Assembly: GCF_005047355.1 (NCBI RefSeq)
Contig: NZ_SUMC01000057.1
Coordinates: 1 to 55,219, forward strand
Reading direction: 5' to 3'
Length of the DNA: 55,219 nt
Origin: Actinacidiphila oryziradicis
GTDB lineage: Bacteria > Actinomycetota > Actinomycetes > Streptomycetales > Streptomycetaceae
The translations under genes were made by a program, and so were the position numbers. The notes below the pieces were generated by a model that did not search any database, was not told where the DNA came from, and worked only from the letters and a program-made list of their open reading frames with translations. Positions 43,001-50,834 of this stretch are shown piece after piece (within the stretch, counting starts at the first letter, position 1; every line of letters starts with the position of its first letter).

Positions 43001-43308
43001 CTGGATCCCAGGTCGACTTGGATCCATTGCGGGTCGGCCGCGGCGCTGGACCAACGGGTGCCGGTGTCACCGTCCACGGCCCCCGAGGCCGGGGTGCCCG
43101 TGTTCTCGGTGGAGGACGCCGTCGCCGGCTTCCCCTGCGAGAGCAGGACCGGTCCGGCGGCCGTGGCCGGTTGGGGTGCGGCGACCAGGGCGAGGGCGGC
43201 GATCAGCAGGAACCCGAGAAAGGCAGCCAGCCGTGTCCTGATCAGACGGGCGCGGTGACGGCGCTTCGCCATGCTGTGCACCGACGTTCCGTGCCACGAA
43301 TGCGACAT
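40018..43308 (-). CDS. Secreted GH3 glycoside hydrolase with two discoidin (CBM32-like) domains
   Basis: 1096 residues: signal region (to about residue 50), two F5/8-type C domains (about 52-180 and 185-320), the GH3 catalytic domains with the nucleophile Asp in F-V-T-S-D-W-G (D564), a C-terminal GH3 domain, a fibronectin-III-like domain and a final Ig/putative-cell-wall type module (about 1015-1096). It is a beta-glucosidase or beta-xylosidase-type enzyme acting outside the cell. The two discoidin coding regions are nearly identical in places. It lies 33 bases after the GH16 gene and is probably co-transcribed. The ATG at 43308 has AGGAAG upstream; an ATG at 43272 is an alternative. Confidence 0.9.
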   Translation of the reverse strand: MSHSWHGTSVHSMAKRRHRARLIRTRLAAFLGFLLIAALALVAAPQPATAAGPVLLSQGKPATASSTENTGTPASGAVDGDTGTRWSSAAADPQWIQVDLGSSQSVSQVVLNWETAYAKAYQIQISADGTRWTSVYSTTTGAGGTETLTLTGTGRYVRMYGTQRATQYGYSLWEFQVYGGTAAAACGTTTAALNQPATASSTENTGTPAASAFDGNLGTRWSSAASDPQWLQVDLGSSQTICGAELSWETAYAKAYQIQISANGTSWTSVYSTTTGAGGTETLTLSGTGRYVRMYGTQRATQYGYSLWEFTILTPGGTTTPPSGGNGVCPWVGSSAPVADRVAQVMAQMTQAQKISMLHGNGNASPYIGNLSAIPSLCIPSMGFQDGPSGVGDGLGGVTQLPAAVASAATWDTGLQQQYGAVAGNEFAGKGADVALGPTLNIVRDPRWGRAFETYSEDPYLTAQMATAGIQGLQSRGVMAQAKHAAVYNQETNRNGPADNAVVDTRTLQEIYLPGFQAAVSKGAAASVMCGYSTVNGTYACQNPYLLNTALYQQAGFGGFVTSDWGAAHSTVDSANNGMTMEMPGGYFYADFLSQALANGQVSQATLNTMVSRVLTQMFAFGLFDKTKTGSTGAVVTTTAHQVTARQVAEQGSVLLKNTGVLPLSTSSVHSIAVLGADGGAGVQSVGGGSATATSSGTVSPLTGIQNRAGSGVSVQYNDASDIASAVTLARSSDVAIVFASYGEQEGTDLTSIDLPGQQNSLISQVAAANPKTIVVLNTGSAVTMPWLGQVQGVLENWYAGQEVGNAVAALLFGDVNPSGKLPVTFPASLADVPAHTTAQWPGDGSTVQYSEGLKVGYRWYDANNITPLYPFGFGLSYTTFSFSGIQVGALDASGNATVSATVTNTGSRAGAEIAQLYVADPASTGEPAKQLKGFHRVDLQPGASQSVQFTVTAHDLAHWADSAGGWTTTAGSYQIMMGDSSRNLPLTGTLTVSSTLSAKTVTTGTGSPGTTVTVTNPHGMSSLVRTAVRLPIAGHTTTAGSALTFTAAGLPAGLSISPSGVISGTATSTGTSTVSVTATDRTGATDTAGFVWTVS

Positions 43309-43341
43309 GACTGGACTGCCTTTCTTCCTGAGGTGGTCGCG

Positions 43342-45507
43342 CTACTGGGAGACCCGCACGTAGTCGATCAGCATCTTCTGCGGGAAGACGGTCGTGGCGT
43401 CGGGAGCGCCGGGCCAGTCACCGCCCACCGCGTTGTTGAGGATGATGTAGAACGGGTGGTCGTACACCCAGGGGCCCTTGGTCTGCTCCAGGGTCGATCG
43501 CTCCACTGTGAAGAAGGCGTTGCCGTCCACGGAGAACGTCATGTGGCTGGAGTCCCAGTCCAGGGCGTAGACATGGAAGGCACTTGCGAAGTCGCTGCCC
43601 GCCACCGTGTACGGCAAGCCGTAGCCGTTGGCGCCGTTGTAGGCCGGAGCGTGGATCGTCGAGTAGACAGAGTCCGCGACCTTGCCGACGTGCTCCATGA
43701 TGTCGATCTCACCGCAGTTGGGCCACGGCGTGCCGGTCTTGAAGTTGGAGCCGAGCAGCCAGAACGCGGGCCACAGCCCCTGGGTGCCGGTCACCTTGAT
43801 CCGTGCCTCGACATGGCCGTAGGTGAAGTTGAAGTGGTCGGAGGTGTTGATCCTGCCGGAGGTGTACTGGCAGGTGGTGCTGCCGCTCAGCGGGTCCGTG
43901 GGGCAGCTGGAGCCGGCGGTGACCTCCTTGCGGGCCTCCAGGACCAGATTGCCGCTCCCGTCCTGGTAGGCGTTCTTGTTGTCGGTGTAGTACTCCAGCT
44001 CGTTGTTCACGCCGGCGCCGGCGTCGGCGGTCCACTTCGAAGCGTCCGGGGTGGTCCCGGAGGCCGCGTTGAACTCGTCGCTCCACACCAGCTTCTCGGG
44101 ATTGCCCGGGTTCGGCGGCAGGGCCGGCGGGGCGGTGGGGTTGCCGCCGGTCCCGTAGACGTCGAACCCCCACAGGGAGTAGCCGTACGCGGTGCCGCGG
44201 GCCGTGCCGTACATCCGTATGTAGCGGCCGGTGCCGGTGACGGCCAGGGTCTCCTTGAAACCCTTGCCCGTGGTGGTGGAGTAGATACTCGTCCAGTTGG
44301 TACCGTCGTTCGAGACCTGGATCTGGTAGGCGGTGGCGTAGGCCGGATCCCACTGCAGGACGACCGTATCGATCTGGGCGGTGGCTCCCAGGTCGACGGC
44401 GATCCAGCCGGGGTCGACCCATCCGGTGGTGTCACTGGTCGCCCAGCGGGTGGCGGGGTCGGCGTCGAACGCCTTGGCCGGGGTGCAGCCGGCGCAGTTG
44501 GCACTGTCCTGGTAGGTGGACGCTGTGGCCGGTTTGCCGTACGAGAGCAGCACCGAGGACGGTGTGGTGGTGCCTCCTGTGGTGAAGATCTGGAACTCCC
44601 ACAGGGAGTACCCGTACTGAGTCGCGCGCTGTGTGCCGTACACGCGGACGTAGCGGCCGGTGCCGGAGAGGGTGATCAGCTCGGTGGCCCCAGGGCCGGT
44701 GGTGGTGGAGTAAACGGTGGTCCAGTTGGTGCCATCCGGCGAGACCTGGATCTGATACGCGGTCGCATACGCGGTCTCCCAGCTGAGCTGCGCTCCGCAG
44801 ATGGACTGCGAGGAGCCGAGGTCGACCTGGAGCCACTGCGGGTCGCTCGCGGCGGAGGACCAGCGGGTTCCGGCGTTGCCGTCGACCGCCGAGGAGGCGG
44901 GGGTGCCGGCGTTCTCGGCGGACGACGCGGTCGCGGGCTTGTTCAACGCCGCGTTCGTCGTGCCGCAGCCCGCGCCGGCGGTGCCGTAGACCTGGAACTC
45001 CCAGAGCGAATAGCCGTACCCGGTGGCACGCTGGGTGCTGTATACCCGGATGTAGCGGCCACTGCCGGTGACGTTCAGGGTTACCGTGCCGCCCGCGCCG
45101 GTGGTGGTGGAGTAGATGCTGGTCCAGTTGGCGCCGTCGGTGGAGGTCTGGATCTGGTAGGCGATTGCGTACGCCGCCTCCCAGTTCAGGACCACCTGGC
45201 TGATCGCGGCGGTCGCACCGAGGTCGATCTGGAGCCACTGCGGGTCACTGGCGGCGCTGGACCAACGGGTGCCGGTGTCGCCGTCCACGGCCGCCGAGGC
45301 CGGAGTGCCGGTGTTCTCGGTGGAGGATGCCGTCGCCACCTTGCCCTGGGAGAGCAGCGCCGCGGCGGCCTGGGCCGGAGCGCCGGTCACGACCAGCGCG
45401 AGACTCGCCAACAGAGCGGTGACGAGAATCAGGATGAGGGAACGCCGGCTGCGGCCCTGAGCGGGCCCCCGGCACTTCCCGGAGGGGGTGGGGGGACTGC
45501 CTGTCAC
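43342..45507 (-). CDS. Secreted GH16 beta-glucanase with three discoidin domains
   Basis: 721 residues: a basic N-terminus with signal helix (about residues 22-47), three F5/8-type C domains (about 50-175, 183-310 and 318-455), then a GH16 domain with the catalytic motif G-E-I-D-I-M-E-H (E600, D602, E605), ending near a W-P-rich and F-P-Q-K-M-L-I-D-Y-V-R-V strand. GH16 enzymes of this laminarinase type cleave internal beta-1,3 or mixed beta-1,3/1,4 glucan bonds. Together with the GH3 enzyme this gives polymer cutting and terminal glucose release. The GTG start follows GAGGAGA. A palindrome lies 28 bases upstream. Confidence 0.92.
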   Translation of the reverse strand: MTGSPPTPSGKCRGPAQGRSRRSLILILVTALLASLALVVTGAPAQAAAALLSQGKVATASSTENTGTPASAAVDGDTGTRWSSAASDPQWLQIDLGATAAISQVVLNWEAAYAIAYQIQTSTDGANWTSIYSTTTGAGGTVTLNVTGSGRYIRVYSTQRATGYGYSLWEFQVYGTAGAGCGTTNAALNKPATASSAENAGTPASSAVDGNAGTRWSSAASDPQWLQVDLGSSQSICGAQLSWETAYATAYQIQVSPDGTNWTTVYSTTTGPGATELITLSGTGRYVRVYGTQRATQYGYSLWEFQIFTTGGTTTPSSVLLSYGKPATASTYQDSANCAGCTPAKAFDADPATRWATSDTTGWVDPGWIAVDLGATAQIDTVVLQWDPAYATAYQIQVSNDGTNWTSIYSTTTGKGFKETLAVTGTGRYIRMYGTARGTAYGYSLWGFDVYGTGGNPTAPPALPPNPGNPEKLVWSDEFNAASGTTPDASKWTADAGAGVNNELEYYTDNKNAYQDGSGNLVLEARKEVTAGSSCPTDPLSGSTTCQYTSGRINTSDHFNFTYGHVEARIKVTGTQGLWPAFWLLGSNFKTGTPWPNCGEIDIMEHVGKVADSVYSTIHAPAYNGANGYGLPYTVAGSDFASAFHVYALDWDSSHMTFSVDGNAFFTVERSTLEQTKGPWVYDHPFYIILNNAVGGDWPGAPDATTVFPQKMLIDYVRVSQ

Positions 45508-45534
45508 GGCGTCTCCTCTCGGTAGTCGCCAGGG

Positions 45535-45552
45535 TGAGAGAGCGCTCTCTCA
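45535..45552. promoter_or_regulatory. Candidate LacI-family operator (18-bp perfect palindrome)
   Basis: TGAGAGAGCGCTCTCTCA, fully symmetrical with the central GCGC typical of LacI-family operators. It lies 28 bases before the GH16 start, on the gene side of the 364-bp gap to the divergent LacI gene. A matching 9-base half-site GCTCTCTCA recurs at 45755-45763. Repression of the GH16-GH3 unit by the adjacent LacI protein is inference. The rest of 45508-45871 has no gene. Confidence 0.7.
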
Positions 45553-45871
45553 GTCATGTGATGATTACGGCGTTGTTGCCGACATGTCAATGAGTCATGC
45601 AGGATCCGTTCGGAGCTTTCATTAGTTGACGCCCAACTCCCTGGAATGGTGACCATTTGCCGGGTTTGTCGAAGTAAGGGGATTCCAGGGGTGCGGGATC
45701 CGTATGCAATGTCTTGACATGTCGAAAGTGGCGTCGTACACACCGGTATTCGTCGCTCTCTCATCAGTTGTCCCTGACACGCACGTCGGGTGACGGCACC
45801 GGCAGGTGGATAAGCCCGTGCCGGTGCCGTCGCGACGTATGGGCGGTCCCAAGGGCAGGTATAAAGGCCTG

Positions 45872-46921
45872 ATGAGCTCAGATCCGCCACCACCCCGGCC
45901 GGCCACACTGGAGGATGTCGCGCTCGTCGCGGGCGTGTCCCGGGCCACCGTGTCCCGCGTGATCAACGGCGCGCAGACCGTGGACCCGGCCCTGCGACGC
46001 GCCGTCGAGCGGGCCATCGCCAACACCCGCTACGTACCGAACCGGGCGGCCCGTTCGCTGGTGACCCGGCGCACCGGCTCCATCGCGCTGGTGGTCTCCG
46101 AGGAGGAGCGGCGGACGGTCGCCGACCCCTTCATCGGGCGGATGTTCACCGATCCGTACTTCGGCCGGGTGGTCAGCGGCCTGTTGGAGGTCCTGCGCCC
46201 GGTGGGCGTGCAGATGCTGCTGATGCTCGCCGACGACGACGTCTCGCGCACCCAGCTCGTCAGCTATCTGCAGCAGGGCCACGTCGACGGTGTCATCCTG
46301 ATCTCCTCGCACGCCGCCGACCCGCTGCCCGCCATGCTCACCAGCACCCGGCTGCCCGCGGTGCTCTCGGGCCGCCCTCCGCAGCCGACCCGGATCAGTT
46401 ACGTCGACGCCGACCAGCAGGCCGGTGCCAGGCTCGCCGCCGACCACCTCGCCGGGCTGGGGCGACGGCACATCGGCACCGTGTCCGGGCCGATGGACAT
46501 GCCCGCGGGCCAGGACCGGCTGGCCGGCTTCCGTGCCGCGATGGCCGCCCACGGCGACCACGAGGTGATCTCCGTCGAGGGCGACTTCACCCAGGCGGGC
46601 GGCGCCGCGGCCATGAAGCGGCTGCTCGGCGAACTCCCTGACCTCGACGGCGTGTTCATCGCCTCCGACCTGATGGCGCTTGGCGCGCTGCCCGTGCTCC
46701 ACGGCCAGGGGCGGCGGCTGCCCGAGGATGTCGCCGTGGTCGGCTTCGACGACAGCAGCGCCGCCCTGGCGTGCTCTCCGCCGCTGACCACGGTCCGGCA
46801 GCCGGTGGAGGAGATGGCGGCGGAAATGGCACGGCTGCTGCTCCGGGCGATCAACGAGCCCGGCCGCCCTGCCCAGTCGGTGATCTTCCAGCCCACCCTG
46901 GTGGTGCGGCAGTCCGCCTGA
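45872..46921 (+). CDS. LacI-family transcriptional regulator of the glucanase unit
   Basis: 349 residues. The helix-turn-helix is A-T-L-E-D-V-A-L-V-A-G-V-S-R-A-T-V-S-R-V, followed by the hinge (Y-V-P-N-R-A-A-R-S-L) and a sugar-binding-protein-like effector domain. The ATG at 45872 has TATAAA ending 6 bases before it, so it may be leaderless; ATGs further upstream give a basic extension outside the family. It is divergent from GH16-GH3 and probably senses a beta-glucan oligosaccharide. Confidence 0.9.
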   Translation: MSSDPPPPRPATLEDVALVAGVSRATVSRVINGAQTVDPALRRAVERAIANTRYVPNRAARSLVTRRTGSIALVVSEEERRTVADPFIGRMFTDPYFGRVVSGLLEVLRPVGVQMLLMLADDDVSRTQLVSYLQQGHVDGVILISSHAADPLPAMLTSTRLPAVLSGRPPQPTRISYVDADQQAGARLAADHLAGLGRRHIGTVSGPMDMPAGQDRLAGFRAAMAAHGDHEVISVEGDFTQAGGAAAMKRLLGELPDLDGVFIASDLMALGALPVLHGQGRRLPEDVAVVGFDDSSAALACSPPLTTVRQPVEEMAAEMARLLLRAINEPGRPAQSVIFQPTLVVRQSA

Positions 46922-47024
46922 GGGGGCGGCGGCCGCAGGATCCTCACCGGCGGGCAGGCGGACGCGACGCAGCTGGGGGAAGCCTCCGCCCTGCGACCTG
47001 CGCGTATGCGCGCCGTACAGGCCA

Positions 47025-47047
47025 TTGTCAGTGGTGCGGTGCAAACT
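47025..47047 (+). promoter_or_regulatory. Candidate RecA-NDp/PafBC-type DNA-damage promoter
   Basis: TTGTCAGTG, then 8 bases, then CAAACT. This fits the actinobacterial LexA-independent damage motif TTGTCRGTG-N8-TANNNT with one mismatch. It lies about 43 bases before the BNR-repeat gene, which is followed 30 bases later by uracil-DNA glycosylase. Confidence 0.6.
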
Positions 47048-47089
47048 CTGTGATGCCGGACAGATTCCGCATACGGGAGGAGACGCATC

Positions 47090-48178
47090 ATGGACAATAT
47101 CTTGCTCGGGGTGGGCACCCAGAAGGGCCTGTTCCTCGGACGACGGCGCGGTGACGGAAGTTGGGGCTTCACCGGCCCGCACTTCCCGATGCAGGCGGTG
47201 TACTCCGTCGCCATCGACACCCGCCGCTCCGTACCCCGGCTGCTGGCGGGCGCGGACAGCTCGCACTGGGGCCCGTCGGTGTTCCGCTCCGACGACCTCG
47301 GCGCCAGCTGGCACGAGCCGGCCCGCCCAGCGGTGAAATTCCCCCAGGGGACGGACACCTCACTGGAGCGCGTCTGGCAGCTCCATCCGGCCGGGGCCGC
47401 CGCGCCCGATGTGGTGTACGCGGGCACCGAGCCGGGCGCGCTCTTCCGCTCCGACGACGGCGGGGAGACCTTCGAGTTCGTACGGAGCCTGTGGGAACAT
47501 CCGCAGCGGGAGCACTGGGGCGCGGGCTTCGGCGGCCAGGCGGTGCACACCGTGGTGACCGATCCCCGGGACCCCGGTGCGGTGACGGTGGCTGTGTCCA
47601 CGGGCGGGGTGTACCGCTCCCGGGACGGCGGGGCGAGCTGGGCGCCGTCCAATACCGGGGTGCGGGCGGACTTCCTCCCGGACCCGTATCCCGAGTTCGG
47701 GCAGTGCGTGCACAAGATCGCCCAGGACCCGACGGATCCCGACCGGCTGTATCTGCAGAACCACGGCGGGGTCTACCGCAGCGACGACGGGGGCGCGCTC
47801 TGGACGGATATCGGCAAAGGTCTGCCGGCCGACTTCGGTTTCGCGGTCACCACCCATCCACGGCTCGGCGGTGTCGCCTATGTGTTCCCGGTCAGCGACG
47901 GCGGGGACCGGTACCCGCCCGGCTACCGCTGCCAGGTGTACCGGACAGAGGACGCGGGCGGATCCTGGTCCGCGCTGTCCGCCGGGCTGCCCCACGAGGA
48001 CCACTACGGCATCGTGCTGCGGGACGCGCTGCGGACGGACGACGCCGACCCCGCCGGGGTCTACTTCGGCAATCGCAATGGCGAGGTGTACGCGAGCGCG
48101 GACGAGGGTGACAGCTGGAAACTGGTGGCCTCGCACCTGCCTGCTGTGCTCTGCGTGCGGGCGGCGGTGGTCCAATGA
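47090..48178 (+). CDS. BNR/Asp-box beta-propeller protein (sialidase/VPS10-like)
   Basis: 362 residues without a signal peptide. Six or so Asp-box-like repeats are visible (FRSDDLGASW, FRSDDGGETF, YRSRDGGASW, YRSDDGGALW, YRTEDAGGSW, YASADEGDSW), giving a propeller. It lacks the sialidase FRIP motif, so sialidase activity is unlikely. GGGAGGAG precedes the ATG. It lies between a damage-type promoter motif and ung, probably in one transcript, but I cannot assign a function. Members of this group are often labelled exo-alpha-sialidase or glycosyl hydrolase without support. Confidence 0.85.
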   Translation: MDNILLGVGTQKGLFLGRRRGDGSWGFTGPHFPMQAVYSVAIDTRRSVPRLLAGADSSHWGPSVFRSDDLGASWHEPARPAVKFPQGTDTSLERVWQLHPAGAAAPDVVYAGTEPGALFRSDDGGETFEFVRSLWEHPQREHWGAGFGGQAVHTVVTDPRDPGAVTVAVSTGGVYRSRDGGASWAPSNTGVRADFLPDPYPEFGQCVHKIAQDPTDPDRLYLQNHGGVYRSDDGGALWTDIGKGLPADFGFAVTTHPRLGGVAYVFPVSDGGDRYPPGYRCQVYRTEDAGGSWSALSAGLPHEDHYGIVLRDALRTDDADPAGVYFGNRNGEVYASADEGDSWKLVASHLPAVLCVRAAVVQ

Positions 48179-48208
48179 CCCGGCATTGACCCAGTAGAGT
48201 GACTCCCC

Positions 48209-48886
48209 GTGGCTGCACGACCGTTGAACGAGATTGTCGAGGCGGGCTGGGCGAAAGCGCTTGAGCCGGTCGCCGGACAGATCACCGCTATGGGCGAGTT
48301 CCTCCGCGCCGAGATCGCCGCAGGACGCACCTACCTCCCGGCCGGACCGAATGTGCTGCGTGCCTTCCAACAGCCGTTCGACGAGGTGCGGGTGCTGATC
48401 GTGGGACAGGACCCGTACCCGACGCCTGGTCATGCGGTGGGGCTCAGTTTCTCGGTGGGCCCCGAGGTGCGGCCACTGCCCGGCAGCCTGGAGAACATCT
48501 ACCGGGAACTGGGTACCGACCTCGGGGTCCCCCGGCCGGCGAACGGCGACCTCACCCCGTGGACCCGGCAGGGCGTGCTGTTGCTCAACAGGGCGCTGAC
48601 GACCGCGCCGCGCAAGCCCGCCGCACACCGGGGCAAGGGCTGGGAAGAGGTCACTGAGCAGGCGATCCGGGCACTCGTGGCGCGCGGCACACCGCTGGTG
48701 TCGATCCTGTGGGGACGCGACGCGCGCAATCTGCGGCCGGTGCTCGGGGAGCTGCCGGCGGTCGAATCCGCGCACCCTTCCCCGATGTCGGCCGACCGCG
48801 GGTTCTTCGGCTCGCGGCCGTTCAGCAGGGCCAATGACCTGTTGGCGCGGCAGGGTGCCGGTCCGGTTGACTGGCGTCTGCCCTGA
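48209..48886 (+). CDS. ung: Uracil-DNA glycosylase (family 1)
   Basis: 225 residues. The catalytic motif is V-G-Q-D-P-Y-P (D68), and the DNA-intercalation motif is H-P-S-P-M-S-A. It removes uracil from DNA for base-excision repair in the cytoplasm. The GTG start has TAGAGT ending 8 bases before it, so a leaderless transcript of its own is possible besides read-through from the gene 30 bases upstream. Confidence 0.95.
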   Translation: MAARPLNEIVEAGWAKALEPVAGQITAMGEFLRAEIAAGRTYLPAGPNVLRAFQQPFDEVRVLIVGQDPYPTPGHAVGLSFSVGPEVRPLPGSLENIYRELGTDLGVPRPANGDLTPWTRQGVLLLNRALTTAPRKPAAHRGKGWEEVTEQAIRALVARGTPLVSILWGRDARNLRPVLGELPAVESAHPSPMSADRGFFGSRPFSRANDLLARQGAGPVDWRLP

Positions 48887-48914
48887 CCGTGTCGGTAGAC
48901 GCTAGTCTGCCCGG

Positions 48915-49703
48915 GTGACGACGCATTCGAACACCCCGGCGGGCTGGTACACGGATCCGCACGGCACGCCGAACCTGCTCCGTTACTGGGACGGATCCCA
49001 GTGGACCGAGCACACGCACGCCGGCCAGCCGGGGCAGCCGCCTCCGCAGCAGGCACAGGCCCCGCGACAGCAGGGCGGGACCGCCGCAGCCGGCCCCGGT
49101 GCCGGCACCCTGTTCAGCGAGCCGGTCCTGGTGGTGAATCAGAAGGCCAAACTGATCGAGCTGAACAACGAGTACAGCGTCTTCGACCAGCACGGCGGCC
49201 AACTGGGCTCAGTGGTCCAGGTCGGCCAGAGCACGGCCCGGAAGGTGCTGCGGTTTGTCTCCAGCATCGACCAGTACCTGCCGGTGCGGCTCGAGGTGCG
49301 GGACGGCTACGGCCAGCCGCAGTTGTTGCTCACCCGTCCGGCGAAGTTCATCAAGTCAAAGGTGATCGTGCAGCGGCCCGACGGCCGGCCGCTCGGTGAA
49401 ATCGTACAGCAGAACGCGATCGGCAAGATCAACTTCTCTCTCGAGGCCGACGGCCAGAAGATCGGCGCGATCAAGGCCGAGAACTGGCGTGCGTGGAACT
49501 TCGCGATCGTGGACCACACGGAGAGCGAGGTCGCCCGGATCACCAAGACCTGGGAGGGCCTGGCGAAGACGATGTTCACCACGGCGGACAACTATGTGCT
49601 GCAGATCCACCGGCAGCTGCCCGACCCGCTGCTCAGCATGGTCGTTGCCTCCGCGCTCACCGTGGACACGGCCCTCAAGCAGGATGCGCGCGGGCTCGGT
49701 TAG
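48915..49703 (+). CDS. Phospholipid-scramblase-related protein with DUF2510 domain
   Basis: 262 residues. The N-terminal P-A-G-W-Y-T-D-P-H-G and R-Y-W-D-G-S-Q-W-T-E is the DUF2510 module, followed by a Gln/Pro/Ala-rich linker (about 40-70) and a scramblase/LURP-one-like beta-rich domain (about 75-255). A membrane-associated role is suggested by the family. TAGTCT ends 6 bases before the GTG, suggesting leaderless translation. No partner is evident. Confidence 0.87.
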   Translation: MTTHSNTPAGWYTDPHGTPNLLRYWDGSQWTEHTHAGQPGQPPPQQAQAPRQQGGTAAAGPGAGTLFSEPVLVVNQKAKLIELNNEYSVFDQHGGQLGSVVQVGQSTARKVLRFVSSIDQYLPVRLEVRDGYGQPQLLLTRPAKFIKSKVIVQRPDGRPLGEIVQQNAIGKINFSLEADGQKIGAIKAENWRAWNFAIVDHTESEVARITKTWEGLAKTMFTTADNYVLQIHRQLPDPLLSMVVASALTVDTALKQDARGLG

Positions 49704-49871
49704 CCGGCACGGCGCCCCGGACCACCGGGCGGCCTCCGTCCTCAGTCACCGTTCACACTCAGCCCGTCCGGTGATTGGGGACGTAATAAAATCGGACACA
49801 ACCGGACAGGTGGCCCCTCCAGAGGACCCTCCCGAACACCCACGGCCTCAAAGGCACTAGCATGCCTCGCC

Positions 49872-50750
49872 ATGAGCACTGCCGAAGGCCCAGCATCCGG
49901 GCTACCTGTTCGAATGCCGCGACCCCGCCAGCCCGGGCGACACCGCCGGCCGGAGCTGTTGACCACCCCCGACGGCGCGCCGGCACTTGTCCTCGCCGTG
50001 CCCGGCACCCCCTCCTCCGCGACCAGAAGCCTCGCGGAGGAGGTCATCAGCATCGCCCGCTCGGAGGTGTCCGGCCTCGACCCGCGGATCGGATACGTCG
50101 ACGGCGACGGCGAGGATTACCCCACGCTGGAGGCCGTGCTGACACAGGCCACCGCCGAGCGCGCCGGTGACTCCCCCGCCGCGATAGTCGTCCCGCTGCT
50201 CGCCGGGCCCGAGGCCTCGGTGATGCGGCGGATCCGCAAGGCGGTCATGGACAGCCGGTCCGCCGCCGAGGTGACCGACGTCCTCGGACCGCACCCGTTG
50301 CTCGCCGAGGCGCTGCACGTCCGCCTCTCCGAAGCGGGGCTCGCACGCGCCGACCGCGCCCGGCTGTTCACGGTCGCCACCGCTGCCGACGGCATCATCC
50401 TCGCCACCGTCGGCGGGGAGGAGGCCGTCCAGGCCGCCGGTGTCACCGGTCTGCTGCTCGCCGCGCGGCTCGCGATGCCGGTGCTCGCCGCCGCGCTGGA
50501 TATCGACGGCTCGATAGCCCAGGCCGCTGACCAGCTGCGTTCCTCCGGCTCGCTCACGCTCGCCCTGGCCCCGTATCTCATCGGCCCGGAAATCGCTCCG
50601 GAGCTGCTCCACGACGCGTGCAAGGAGGCCGACTGCGCCGGAGCCGACGCGCTGGGCCCCTACTCGGCCGTCGGCAAGCTCGTCGTCGCCAAGTACACAG
50701 GCGCGCTCGGCATGGCCCAGCAGTCATCGCAGAGCGCCGCCGCGCACTGA
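49872..50750 (+). CDS. CbiX/sirohydrochlorin-chelatase-like protein lacking active-site His
   Basis: 292 residues with two similar halves, like two-domain CbiX-type proteins of actinobacteria. Where the chelatase has A-H-G-S this protein has V-P-G-T-P-S-S, and the second His region reads V-P-L-L-A-G-P-E-A-S-V, so both metal-binding His residues appear missing. Chelatase activity is therefore doubtful. TAGCAT ends 8 bases before the ATG. There are no cobalamin or siroheme genes nearby. The family call is moderate. Confidence 0.6.
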   Translation: MSTAEGPASGLPVRMPRPRQPGRHRRPELLTTPDGAPALVLAVPGTPSSATRSLAEEVISIARSEVSGLDPRIGYVDGDGEDYPTLEAVLTQATAERAGDSPAAIVVPLLAGPEASVMRRIRKAVMDSRSAAEVTDVLGPHPLLAEALHVRLSEAGLARADRARLFTVATAADGIILATVGGEEAVQAAGVTGLLLAARLAMPVLAAALDIDGSIAQAADQLRSSGSLTLALAPYLIGPEIAPELLHDACKEADCAGADALGPYSAVGKLVVAKYTGALGMAQQSSQSAAAH

Positions 50751-50786
50751 CCCCTCCGCAGCGGCACCTTCCGTCACGCGAGGGCT

Positions 50787-50816
50787 CGGGCGACGGTCGT
50801 CAGGGACCGTCGCCCG
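50787..50816. terminator. Bidirectional hairpin terminator
   Basis: CGGGCGACGGTC and GACCGTCGCCCG, perfect 12-bp arms around a 6-base loop, between the convergent CbiX-like and lactonase genes. No U-tract. Confidence 0.7.
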
Positions 50817-50834
50817 GGCCCGCTCCCATCGGCC

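Noticed and set aside
41299..45525. A 1408-codon open frame on the plus strand opposite the GH3 and GH16 genes
   Set aside because: It is antisense to two well-supported enzymes, is Gly/Val/Arg-rich without domains, and stays open because of GC bias and repeated discoidin coding sequence.
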